A stretch of 46,243 bases of DNA, taken from NCBI GenBank assembly GCA_905234025.1, contig CAJOFT010000002.1, forward strand, positions 1 to 46,243, read 5' to 3'. Shown here piece after piece: positions 25,244-34,500 of this stretch; position 1 is the first letter of the stretch, and the number at the start of each line of letters is the position of its first letter. Below the pieces are notes generated by a model, which was given only the letters and a program-made list of their open reading frames with translations, was not told the origin of the DNA and did no database searches. A program made the position numbers and the translations under genes. The stretch is from Paludibacteraceae bacterium. GTDB lineage: Bacteria; Bacteroidota; Bacteroidia; Bacteroidales; Paludibacteraceae.

Positions 25244-26253
25244 TTTTGCATTTTTTTGAAACGGCGGAACTGATATACATATTCCTGCACGAACATCCAG
25301 AACGGAATAGCAGTGAACAGGGTGAGGGGATAATAGACCGTCTGCCAGACGTATTGGACAGAGTTATGGAAAGCAGGGTCAGCTACCTTGCGGCATATGT
25401 ACAGCCACATTGCCCAAAGCGGAATGGTCAGCGCGGCACTCACAGCAAACAGCGGCGACAGGAGAATAAGATAAAGCAACAACGCCCATTTCGGAACCTT
25501 GCGCTCCTTGAATCTGTCAAACGGCGCAGGAGGATTGGCTTGCAGCTTCGCCCAATTGGCATCGTAATCCTCATCATCCGGCACCCACAGGAAAGTCTGC
25601 CGCATACGTTGTGTCAGTTCGTCCCGCAGGGCAAGAATAAGTTGCGGACGATCCATGTCGGCGTGTGTCTGCGTAAATTCCGTGACGTTCAGCGGCTTAC
25701 CGATATTGACGGTGAGGTTGTTCCACAAGTGAAACCAGTCACCATATTCCAGCCCGACCGGCACGATATAAACCGGCTTCTCTGCACCGAACTCGTCATT
25801 GGCTTGCAGCGCAATGCGGAAAATGCCTTTGCTCAACGGTAGCAGCGAGTGCTTGGTGCGGTGTGTGCCTTCCGGCAGTATGCAGAACGGCACGCCTTCG
25901 CGCAGAGTTGCTACGGCGTTATTGATGGTCTCGTCGTTCTTACGCACCTCGTCCAAACCGTCACGCACACGCTTGATAGGCATGATCTTCAGCCAGTTGA
26001 GCAACTTCGCCTGTTTGGGCTTGCGGAATATATCCGCCCGCGCCACAAAGACCTTGCGCTTGTGATCTATGCCCAATATTGCCATTGCATCGCATAGGGC
26101 ATTCGTGTGGTTAGGGGCATAGATATATGCTCCGTCCGTAGGAACGTTTTCCTTGCCGACTAACTGGAAATGCCGGTACGACAACCGGAACGTCCAATCG
26201 ACGTAGGGCCGCAAAAAAGTATATAACTTATCCTTGTCTTGTATCCGGGTCAT
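25240..26253 (-). CDS. Acyltransferase, PlsC/LPLAT family
   Basis: This 337-residue protein contains the LPLAT motifs: APNHTNALCDAM with the H-x4-D catalytic pair (His49, Asp54), FVARADIFRKPKQAK as the second block, and ILPEGTHRTKHSLLPLSKG as the phosphate-binding third block. Two hydrophobic segments near residues 258-310 would anchor it to the inner membrane. It probably transfers an acyl chain to lysophosphatidate or a related lipid. An intrinsic terminator hairpin lies only ten bases upstream of the ATG, so expression may depend on read-through from gapA. Confidence 0.9.
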   Translation of the reverse strand: MTRIQDKDKLYTFLRPYVDWTFRLSYRHFQLVGKENVPTDGAYIYAPNHTNALCDAMAILGIDHKRKVFVARADIFRKPKQAKLLNWLKIMPIKRVRDGLDEVRKNDETINNAVATLREGVPFCILPEGTHRTKHSLLPLSKGIFRIALQANDEFGAEKPVYIVPVGLEYGDWFHLWNNLTVNIGKPLNVTEFTQTHADMDRPQLILALRDELTQRMRQTFLWVPDDEDYDANWAKLQANPPAPFDRFKERKVPKWALLLYLILLSPLFAVSAALTIPLWAMWLYICRKVADPAFHNSVQYVWQTVYYPLTLFTAIPFWMFVQEYVYQFRRFKKMQK

Positions 26254-26262
26254 AACAACTCT

Positions 26263-26295
26263 AAAAAAAGCGACCCTCGCGAGCCGCTTTTTTTT
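26263..26295 (-). terminator. Rho-independent terminator of gapA
   Basis: AGCG (26269-26272) pairs with CGCT (26285-26288) around the palindrome CTCGCGAG, flanked by seven A on the left and eight T on the right. It could therefore work on either strand. On the minus strand it follows the gapA stop by 16 bases. Confidence 0.85.
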
Positions 26296-26311
26296 ATTTG
26301 GGTCAGCACTA

Positions 26312-27379
26312 TTACTTCAGTTCAGCCAAATACTTGATAGTACGTACCATCTGGCTGGTGTAGCTGTTTTCGTTGTCGTACCAGCTAACAACCTGTACCT
26401 GATAGGTGTCGTCGTCAATCTTGGCAACCATAGTCTGGGTAGCGTCGAAGAGCGAGCCAAACTTCATGCCGATAACATCGCTGGAAACGATTTCGTCCTC
26501 TGTGTAACCGAAACTCTCGGTACCTGCAGCCTTCATAGCAGCGTTGATGCCCTCTTTGGTGATGTCCTTACCCTTAACAACTGCAACCAGGATAGTGGTC
26601 GAGCCGGTCGGAGTCGGAACGCGTTGTGCGCTACCGATGAGTTTGCCGTTCAGTTCGGGGATAACGAGACCGATAGCTTTTGCAGCACCGGTGCTGTTGG
26701 GAACGATGTTCTGTGCACCTGCACGGCTACGACGGAGATCACCTTTGCGTTGCGGACCGTCCAGAATCATCTGGTCACCTGTGTAAGCGTGAATGGTGGA
26801 CATGATACCGCTTTGAATCGGAGCATATTTGTGCAGCGCAGCTGCCATCGGAGCGAGGCAGTTGGTGGTGCAGGAAGCAGCCGAAATAACAGTGTCAGCC
26901 GGAGTCAGAGTCTTGTGGTTTACATTGTAAACGATGGTCGGAAGGTCATTGCCTGCGGGAGCGGAAATAACGACTTTCTTTGCACCAGCCTGAATGTGTG
27001 CAGAAGCTTTCGCTTTGCTGGTATAGAAACCTGTGCACTCAAGAACTACATCAATTCCGAGTTTGCCCCAAGGCAGTTCAGCTGCGTTCGGCATAGCGTA
27101 GATGGTAATTTCCTTACCGTCAACGGTAATCGAACCCGGAGTAACAACGGTCTTGCCGTCTTCAGCGAGAACAGCGTCTTTGTAAGCAACAGTGTGTTTG
27201 CCTTCACCGAACTTGCCGGCGAAACCACCTTGAGCGGTGTCATACTTGAGAAGATGAGCCAACATCTTCGGGCTGGTCAAGTCGTTGATGGCAACTACTT
27301 CGTAACCCTCTGCTTCAAACATCTGACGGAAAGCCAGACGACCAATACGGCCAAAACCGTTAATAGCAACTTTTGTCAT
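26312..27379 (-). CDS. gapA: Glyceraldehyde-3-phosphate dehydrogenase, type I
   Basis: This 355-residue protein starts [20 protein letters not shown], the NAD-binding Rossmann start. ASCTTNC carries catalytic Cys170 and [10 protein letters not shown] the His that activates it. [20 protein letters not shown] and WYDNENSY near the C-terminus complete the pattern. It oxidises glyceraldehyde 3-phosphate with NAD and phosphate in glycolysis. It is about 20 residues longer than the usual 335, spread over surface loops such as the AEDGKTVV and GSITVDG region. Its leader is about 100 bases, A/C-rich on the sense strand and built of short repeats. Confidence 0.98.
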   Translation of the reverse strand: MTKVAINGFGRIGRLAFRQMFEAEGYEVVAINDLTSPKMLAHLLKYDTAQGGFAGKFGEGKHTVAYKDAVLAEDGKTVVTPGSITVDGKEITIYAMPNAAELPWGKLGIDVVLECTGFYTSKAKASAHIQAGAKKVVISAPAGNDLPTIVYNVNHKTLTPADTVISAASCTTNCLAPMAAALHKYAPIQSGIMSTIHAYTGDQMILDGPQRKGDLRRSRAGAQNIVPNSTGAAKAIGLVIPELNGKLIGSAQRVPTPTGSTTILVAVVKGKDITKEGINAAMKAAGTESFGYTEDEIVSSDVIGMKFGSLFDATQTMVAKIDDDTYQVQVVSWYDNENSYTSQMVRTIKYLAELK

Positions 27380-27386
27380 AAATTAG

Positions 27387-27446
27387 ATTGTTTAAGATTG
27401 TTTAGAATTGTTTATTGTTGTTTGAATTTGTTTGTCATTGTTCGGT
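27387..27446 (-). repeat. 10-bp tandem repeat in the gapA leader
   Basis: ATTGTTTAAG-like units with exact 10-base period occur about six times (27387, 27397, 27407, 27417, 27427, 27437), with decay towards the right. On the gapA sense strand this reads as AAACAAT repeats with almost no G, so the leader should be unstructured. Confidence 0.85.
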
Positions 27447-27483
27447 ATTAGTGCGTGTACAAGGTCACCCACGTTTTGCGGTG

Positions 27484-27513
27484 CAAAAGTACAAAAAATC
27501 TCTCATGTGCAAA
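27484..27513 (-). promoter_or_regulatory. Promoter of gapA
   Basis: The minus strand shows TTTG (27513-27510), 18 bases, then TACTTTTG (27491-27484). This gives a leader of about 100 bases that contains the 10-bp repeat. Confidence 0.72.
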
Positions 27514-27562
27514 AGAAAAATATGCTTTTTCTTTATTTTGCTACTTGCAAGTTACACTTTGT

Positions 27563-27979
27563 TTACTTGCGTCCGAAGTCCGCCGGAATCTCCCCCCAGA
27601 GAATGGTTTCCCACTTTCTGATTTCGGTATTCCACGTGTTCTGCCGCAGCCATTCTTCGGCTTTGCGTACCATAAAAAAAAGTTCCTGATTTTCAGTATT
27701 CCATTGGATTTTGCTCTTGCACTTTTTCTCTCTTACCCACGCCAATGCTGTCACGGAGTCGGTATATAACGTCCACGGCAGCTTGTATTTCTTGAGATAC
27801 GCCAAGCCAAGCACCAATGCCAGAAACTCGCCTATATTATTCGTACCCTGCATGAAAGGACCGCGCCGGAAAACCTCTATCCCCGTTTCCGCCACAACAC
27901 CACGAAACTCCAGCACGCCCGGATTGCCCGAGCATGCGGCGTCCACCGCCAAAGCAGGATATTTGGGTTGTGCGCCCAT
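27563..27979 (-). CDS. Ribonuclease H-fold protein (RNase HI-like)
   Basis: This 138-residue protein has the four acidic residues of RNase HI in order: Asp13 in AVDAACSGNPG, Glu51 in TNNIGEFLALV, Asp74 in LYTDSVTALAW and Asp134 near the C-terminus in EIPADFG. The sequence between them is shorter than in E. coli RnhA and lacks its basic protrusion. It should cleave RNA in RNA-DNA hybrids. Its ATG lies three bases beyond the 3' end of the tRNA-Arg gene, an unusual junction. Confidence 0.87.
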   Translation of the reverse strand: MGAQPKYPALAVDAACSGNPGVLEFRGVVAETGIEVFRRGPFMQGTNNIGEFLALVLGLAYLKKYKLPWTLYTDSVTALAWVREKKCKSKIQWNTENQELFFMVRKAEEWLRQNTWNTEIRKWETILWGEIPADFGRK

Positions 27980-27982
27980 ATG

Positions 27983-28054
27983 TACTCCCGCCGGGAATCG
28001 AACCCGGATCTAAGGTTTAGGAAACCCGTATTCTATCCATTGAACTACAGGAGC
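27983..28054 (-). tRNA. tRNA-Arg (anticodon CCT)
   Basis: The 72-base minus-strand gene folds as a cloverleaf: acceptor GCTCCTG with CGGGAGT, a D arm GTTC/GAAT, anticodon loop TTCCTAA with CCT at positions 34-36, and a T arm CCGGG TTCGATT CCCGG. Discriminator is A and CCA is not encoded. It reads AGG codons. No promoter of the usual pattern lies in the 23 bases before it, so it is probably cut from the transcript of the AsmA-like operon. Confidence 0.93.
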
Positions 28055-28077
28055 CCGATGTTGCTACACCTTATATA

Positions 28078-31000
28078 TTATTGTATCTTCACGTTCTTGC
28101 GCATCGACTCGCGAATCAGCTGGCGCAATTCGGCGGTCTGCGTATCGACATTATTGTGGAACAGCGGCCGGAAGTCTTGTGCATAAACACACTTTGCCGG
28201 TTTGATCTTCAAGTCATCCAACGTGCCAGACACATCTACGCCGATATACAGCGGCGAAAGAAGATTGACATGGTAATCGAAGGACATATCCAGATTATGC
28301 CGTCCGCCGACAGCAGCCATATAGTTGTCTATGCTCACGCAGAACGGATATACATCTATTTCCTTCTTGTAGAGCGTCAATTCGGCAGAAATTGAATCCA
28401 CTCTGTTCTCGGTTTTCTTCTTGAACATAAGGATTTTGCTTATCTTGTCGAATGTTTCGCCGTCCAACAGCACCAGGTCTTTTCCGAAGAGCGAGCAAGC
28501 ACCACGGATGGTGGAAGGCTTAATCTCGTAGTTCTGGTTGAGATAAGTCTCCGCCGCAAGGTGGAACTCAGCTTTTCCCGCGAAAGATTTGAGCATTGGC
28601 ACCATCGTGTCGAGTTGCGGAATCATACCAATCAGCGCGGCAATGTCCACATCCAGCATGTGGTAATCCAATCCGAGATAGATGTGGTTCTTTCTCGGCG
28701 TACGGTACATGGCTGTCAATTGGAGTTTGGCGGCGTTGCAGACAAAGCCCATTTCTTCCAAGACAAGCGTGTTGTTACGCACATAGACCTTTCCGCCCAA
28801 GTTGTACGCCGTTTCGTTGAACACCTTAGCCTCTTTTATCTTTGTATTCAGCACCAGATCCACCATCGGCGGCACGAGGAACGGTCCGCTTGATTCTTCG
28901 GCTTCACCTTCTGCGGGAGCAGGCTCCGCACTTGCAGTCGCGGGCTCCGGTTGCTCTTCCGAGCCGGTATCAGCAGAGAAAAGTTCCATCAGCTGGTTAA
29001 CGTCCGTGTGCTCGGAGATGAAGTTCAACTCACCTGTAAGGGTGTCACGTTTCTGCAGCCAGCGTCCGATGTTCTGCACTTCACCGACGAGCGAGAAGTC
29101 CGAGTTGCCGAGTTTGATTTGCGAGGTAGCGATTTTGAAGTCGCGGTTCGAGTAATCAAACGTCATCTGCGGCACGGAAATATGCTGCGGGAACTCTACC
29201 CAGTCTATTTCGGCTTTGTTCATATCGAAGTGCAATACCGGATTCCACTTGAGCAGTACATTCTTGCCACGGGAATTGTAGCGTGCTTTTGCTTCAATGG
29301 CAAAGTTCTTGGTGTCCAATTTGATATCCTCGTCCGCATTTGCCGTGAACGCATCCGATTTAATGGATGCAGACAAGGTCGGCGTTGAACGGAGACGGCT
29401 TCCACCGGTCAGTTTGGCTTCAAGCTCGGACTTGCGCAAATGTGCGTTGATGTTCGTGTATGTCGCTTTCAGATCATTGAATGCGACTTTGCCGTTGAAT
29501 ACGGGAACACGCGTCGTGTCCTTGGTATCATATTCCGTGTAAGCCGTAATATGCGGCGCGTCTATGTCCGTCTTGATAGTATCCATATCCGCCACGAGGT
29601 GTTGCTCCGACTTCAAATCCACATTGGCATAGAGCACCGGCAATGTCTTGAGGATGTTGCCCAGTTCGAGGTGCAAATCAGATGCTCCGAGATTGACTTT
29701 GCCAATTCCCGGGTCAGCGAAGTCCACCGCCGCCATCTTAAACTTCATATCCAGCCAGTCCAGTTTCTTCCAAGTCGGTTTGACATTCGGCATCTTGAAG
29801 GCGATATCCGTCTTCGGAAGGCGGACTGCCATGCTATCCATGAGTACGTCCAGATTGCTCAATGTCAGGTTTCCGCCAAATTGTCCCTTCTCCAGTTTCA
29901 TGTCCGTGAGGTCTGCCAAGCGGATTTTCGCGGAAACATCCCCTTTGACATGACCGTTCACTTTCAGGTTTTCAGGCAGGAAATACGCCAAGTCCAGCAA
30001 ATCGGCATCCAACTGCATCTGCATGTCCAGTCCCAAATCTGCCAACAGTTGTGACACATTGCCCTTTGCGGAAAGGCGTATGCTCTTTGAGCGTGCAGAG
30101 AGACGTTTGAGCGTTGCTTGCGAACGGCTGCCATTGTTCAGGTCAATATGTGCGTCCGCTTCTGCCGACAAATCACTGACCGTGTAAGGAATCGGTGCAT
30201 AGTTGGCTGTTGCCTCCGACAGAACAACCGTTGCATCAACAAGCGGCATCTTTTTCTCTGCGAACTCACCAAACACATGTGCTTTCACGCCTACGTTACC
30301 GGCAATAGAGATTTCTTTCGGAACCAGAGACGAGTACTGCGCAGGCAGTTGTTCCAAGACTTGCGTTATTGACCATGTATTGGTTTCGACATTGAGATCC
30401 ATTGTAATGGTTTCCGACATTGCCGCCTTACCGTTTACCGCCACTTGCAAGCCGTTCCAGTCCAGCACGCATTCTTCCACTATGGCATTGATATTGAGCA
30501 AGCTGTCCACTTCCGCCAATGCGGAGAGATTCAGAGCCAAGTTGCGGAAATCAAGGCTGTCTTTCTCGTCCACAAAACTCAGTTGCTGTGTATTCAGCGA
30601 CACACGGTGTACGCGGATGTCAAACGGAAGAACCGTTGCAGTAGAATCTTCAGTTGTATCCTTCGGCAAATTGAGCACATCGAAGTTTGTTTCGCCGTTG
30701 GCATTGATGAACGGGTTGAGAATAACATCGTTCAGTGTCACTTCGCGGATGTCCAATATCTGCGAATCAAGGTACTGCTTGATATTGATATCCACTAAAA
30801 GATCCGGCGCCGCCAGCAAGGTGTCAGATTGCGCACCTTCCATCGGATTGATGACGTAAAGTCCTTTTACTTCCACTCCGAAATGCGGGAACGTGCGGAA
30901 GAAAGTCAAGTTAACCTCTTCCAACTCGTGCGGGCAAGTAAGCAACGAGTCCACCACACGGTTTGCTATCGGTGTCAGCTGCTTTGGCGTAAAGACCACG

Positions 31001-31095
31001 TAGCAGGCTATGCCCACTACAAGCAGCACCAGTCCGACCAAAGATGCCAACGTAATGCCGAATACTTTTCCAAAAATCTTCAGAAAGCGTTTCAT
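28078..31095 (-). CDS. AsmA-family large envelope protein
   Basis: This 1005-residue protein has one N-terminal membrane segment (about residues 14-35: TLASLVGLVLLVVGIACYVV) followed by a long periplasmic body. FFRTFPHFGVEVKGLYV near residue 65 and LDIREVTLNDVILNPFINAN near 120 are the standard AsmA N-terminal repeats. The body consists of beta-rich repeats, a low-complexity Ala/Glu/Pro-rich linker near residues 715-735 (PEPATASAEPAPAEGEAEES), and the C-terminal AsmA domain (GTLDDLKIKPAK). AsmA-like proteins are elongated lipid-transfer bridges between the inner and outer membranes. Its start overlaps the upstream lipoprotein stop as ATGA. Confidence 0.9.
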   Translation of the reverse strand: MKRFLKIFGKVFGITLASLVGLVLLVVGIACYVVFTPKQLTPIANRVVDSLLTCPHELEEVNLTFFRTFPHFGVEVKGLYVINPMEGAQSDTLLAAPDLLVDINIKQYLDSQILDIREVTLNDVILNPFINANGETNFDVLNLPKDTTEDSTATVLPFDIRVHRVSLNTQQLSFVDEKDSLDFRNLALNLSALAEVDSLLNINAIVEECVLDWNGLQVAVNGKAAMSETITMDLNVETNTWSITQVLEQLPAQYSSLVPKEISIAGNVGVKAHVFGEFAEKKMPLVDATVVLSEATANYAPIPYTVSDLSAEADAHIDLNNGSRSQATLKRLSARSKSIRLSAKGNVSQLLADLGLDMQMQLDADLLDLAYFLPENLKVNGHVKGDVSAKIRLADLTDMKLEKGQFGGNLTLSNLDVLMDSMAVRLPKTDIAFKMPNVKPTWKKLDWLDMKFKMAAVDFADPGIGKVNLGASDLHLELGNILKTLPVLYANVDLKSEQHLVADMDTIKTDIDAPHITAYTEYDTKDTTRVPVFNGKVAFNDLKATYTNINAHLRKSELEAKLTGGSRLRSTPTLSASIKSDAFTANADEDIKLDTKNFAIEAKARYNSRGKNVLLKWNPVLHFDMNKAEIDWVEFPQHISVPQMTFDYSNRDFKIATSQIKLGNSDFSLVGEVQNIGRWLQKRDTLTGELNFISEHTDVNQLMELFSADTGSEEQPEPATASAEPAPAEGEAEESSGPFLVPPMVDLVLNTKIKEAKVFNETAYNLGGKVYVRNNTLVLEEMGFVCNAAKLQLTAMYRTPRKNHIYLGLDYHMLDVDIAALIGMIPQLDTMVPMLKSFAGKAEFHLAAETYLNQNYEIKPSTIRGACSLFGKDLVLLDGETFDKISKILMFKKKTENRVDSISAELTLYKKEIDVYPFCVSIDNYMAAVGGRHNLDMSFDYHVNLLSPLYIGVDVSGTLDDLKIKPAKCVYAQDFRPLFHNNVDTQTAELRQLIRESMRKNVKIQ

Positions 31096-31508
31096 TTCTT
31101 CCTATTAGCTACTTTTTGATATGTATGTTTCTTACTGAACTCGTCCTCAATCTGCAAGTCTGTATCATTGAGTTTGAGGATGTTATACACCTTCGGGATT
31201 TCAGCACCGCCGTTATCCATCAGGTGAATCTGCGTAAGGTCAGCCTTCACGATTTTCCACTTGAACCAGCCGTTCCCGTGTACTTTCAGGTCTTCGGGAA
31301 ATACATCTTCTGCTTCATTCCATTCGTACCCATATCTGTACTCGCCACTTTCCGACTCGTTCGTGAAGCACATAAATGCTTCCGTGCCGACTTCCTGCCA
31401 TGTACCAATGATGTCTGCATCGGTGTACGTTACTTCTTTCTTACAAGACGAGAGTCCTGCTACAATGGCTATAAGAGCCACAAAAACCAATGATTTAATG
31501 TTTCTCAT
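31092..31508 (-). CDS. Small lipocalin-like lipoprotein
   Basis: This 138-residue protein has a lipobox (VAGLSSCKK, Cys about 22). IIGTWQEVGTEAF is the usual first strand of lipocalin-like Bacteroidota lipoproteins (G-x-W). The rest is alternating strands (GWFKWKIVKADLTQIHLMD, then YNILKLNDTDLQIED). Ligand and role are unknown. It begins three bases before the ileS stop region and is probably co-transcribed with ileS and the AsmA-like gene. Confidence 0.75.
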   Translation of the reverse strand: MRNIKSLVFVALIAIVAGLSSCKKEVTYTDADIIGTWQEVGTEAFMCFTNESESGEYRYGYEWNEAEDVFPEDLKVHGNGWFKWKIVKADLTQIHLMDNGGAEIPKVYNILKLNDTDLQIEDEFSKKHTYQKVANRKK

Positions 31509-31510
31509 AA

Positions 31511-34500
31511 CTAAGCTTTTTTAATTTGTATGTTAATAGAATAATTGTCCATTTCCACCGTTTCGCCTTCCACATTGTCGGCAAGGACGATACCTGCAGC
31601 CAGCACCTGTGAGGCGATGTAGTCGTTGAAGTGCTCAACGGCTTTTTCTATCTGCGGATGGCGGCTGAGCACAACATTGATGCGGTCGGTTATATCCAAG
31701 CCCGAGGATTTGCGGAGATTCTGAATACGGTTAATCAGTTCGCGGGCTACTCCTTCCTCTATCAGGCTGTCTGTCAGTTCGATATCAAGGGCTATTGTCA
31801 GATTGCCTTCATTCATTACGAGCCAGCCGGGCATGTCTTCGGTGATGATTTCCACATCCTCTGGAATCAGTTGATAGTTGACCGTTGACAATTGGTATTG
31901 TCCGTCCTTCTCCATAGCGGCAATCTGGTCTTGAGACATGGCGGTTATTTCCGTAGCGGCGGATTTCATGTTTCCTCCAAGTTTTTTGCCCAGCACTTTG
32001 AAGTTCGGCTTGATTTTCTTCACCAGCTTCACTTCGCTGTCTTCGGCGCGTACGATTTGCAGTTCCTTGACATTGACTTCAGACCGGATGAGGTCGCTGA
32101 CATGCTGCAAAGCTTTGAGTGTCTGCTCGTCTCCCACCGGAATAACGGCTTTCTGCAAAGGTTGGCGCACATTCTTCTCGGCGCGTTTGCGGAGTGAGAG
32201 AATCATGGAAGTTGTCTGTTGTGCAAGTGCCATCGAGCGTTCCAAGTCTTTGTCTATCAGTTTCTCCTGTACTTCAGGCCAGAAGCTCAAATGTACCGTT
32301 TCACCTGTCAGGTCTCGGTACAACCAATCTGCGTAGAACGGTGCGTTCGGTGCCATGAGTTGTGCTACCGTCTTCAGACAAGTATAAAGCGTCGTGTATG
32401 CCGCACTCTTGTCGGCGTTCATTTCGCCGCCCCAGAAACGTTTGCGGTTCAGACGGACATACCAGTTGCTGAGGTCATCCTGCACGAAGTCGCTTATTGC
32501 GCGTCCTGCTTTGGTAGGCTCGTAGGCTTCGTAAGAAGCAGTAACATCTTTGACGAGCGAATTGAGTTTGGACAATATCCACTTGTCGATTTCCGCATAT
32601 TCCAGTGCTATCGGACACTCCGGTGTCCAGTTATCCACATTGGCATAGAGGGCAAAGAAGCCATACGTGTTGTACAGTGTGCCGAAGAACTTGCGGCGGA
32701 TTTCGTCCACGCCTTCGCGGTCGAATTTCAGGTTCTCCCACGGCGAGGAATTCGTCAACATATACCACCGCAGCGGGTCTGCGCCGTATGTATCCAGCAC
32801 CTCGAACGGATCTACGGCGTTGCCGAGACGTTTGGACATCTTGTTGCCGTTCTTATCCAAAACAAGACCGTTGGAGATGACGTTTTTGTATGCGACCGTT
32901 CCTTCAATCATGGTGTGGATGGCATGTAGCGTAAAGAACCAGCCACGTGTCTGATCCACACCTTCGGAGATAAAGTCCGCGGTGCGTTGTGCGTCCTTGT
33001 TCTCGAACGGATAATGGTTCTGGGCATAAGGCATAGCGCCGGAGTCAAACCATACGTCTATCAGATCGAGTTCGCGCTTCATCGGTTTGCCGGACGGCGA
33101 GACAAGAATGATGTTGTCCACATATGGTCTATGCAAGTCAATCACATCCGGTGCATAGTTCGCTTCAGAATAATCGCCAACAACGTGTTTCTTCCAGGGA
33201 TTTTCTTTCATGAATCCGGCAGCGACGGACTTGTCTATTTCGACAAAGAGTTCGGCTATCGAACCTATGCAGATTTCTTCCTGTCCGTCTTCAGTGCGCC
33301 AGATCGGAAGCGGCGTTCCCCAATAGCGGGAACGTGAGAGATTCCAGTCATTGAGGTTGTTCAGCCACTGTCCGAAACGTCCTGTGCCAGTGGATTCGGG
33401 CTGCCAGTTGATGGTCTGGTTGAGCGCAATCATTTCGTCGCGCGCCATGGTGGATTTGATGAACCACGAATCCAGCGGATAATACAGGACAGGTTTGTCC
33501 GTGCGCCAGCAATGCGGATACGTATGGACATGCTTCTCAATGCGGAAGACTTTTCCTTCGGCTTTGAGCATCAGGCAGATGGAGAGATCCAAGGTCTCGT
33601 CTTTGTCCGTCAAATTCGGGTCGTAAGCGTTCTTGACAAAACGTCCCTGCCATTGATGGTAGGTCGGACGAATACGCTCTGCGACAAACTGCGGGTCAAG
33701 GTCATCGAGACGGAAGAGTTTGCCGGTCATATCGACCATCGGGCGTTTCTCGCCTTTCTTTGTAAGGAAGAGCATGCCGGGAACACCTGCTTTTGCGGCA
33801 ACAAACGCATCGTCCGCGCCAAAAGTCGGTGCGATATGCACGATACCCGTTCCATCTTCGGTGGTGACGTAATCGCCTGCGATGACACGGAAAGCACCTT
33901 CTCCGGGATTTGCCCAATCAATGAGTTGTTCGTATTCCAAGCCGACGAGGTCGGTTCCTTTGCCGCGCCAGATGATTTCGGGCGTTTCGCCGAGTTCTTT
34001 GGCATATGCCGCCATACGGGCTTCGGCAAGAATAATAACCTCATTCTCCAAACGAACTGCTACATAGTCAATCTTCGGTCCGACGCAAAGCGCCGTATTG
34101 GAAGGCAACGTCCACGGCGTAGTGGTCCAAGCGATGATGTAGGTAGTTAGACCGCCGGCGCTGTTGGAAGTTAGACCGCTGACGCTGTTGGATGTTAGAC
34201 GGAACTTCGCCGTGCAAGTGGTATCTTTCACGTCGCGATAGCAGCCGGGCTGGTTGAGTTCATGGCTCGACAAGCCTGTTCCGGCAGCAGGAGAGTACGG
34301 CTGAATGGTGTAACCTTTATATAAATAGCCTTTCTTGTACAACTCCTTGAGGAGGAACCAAAGCGTTTCAATGTATTTGTTGTCGTAGGTGATGTACGGA
34401 TGCTCCAAATCCACCCAGTAGCCCATCTGGCGGGTGAGGTTGGTCCATTCCTTCGTATATTTCATGACCTCGCGGCGGCAAGCTGCGTTGTATTCGTCCA

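Noticed and set aside
26234..27451. Long open frame (405 codons) antisense to gapA
   Set aside because: gapA is unmistakable on the other strand, and the antisense translation shows no family motifs.
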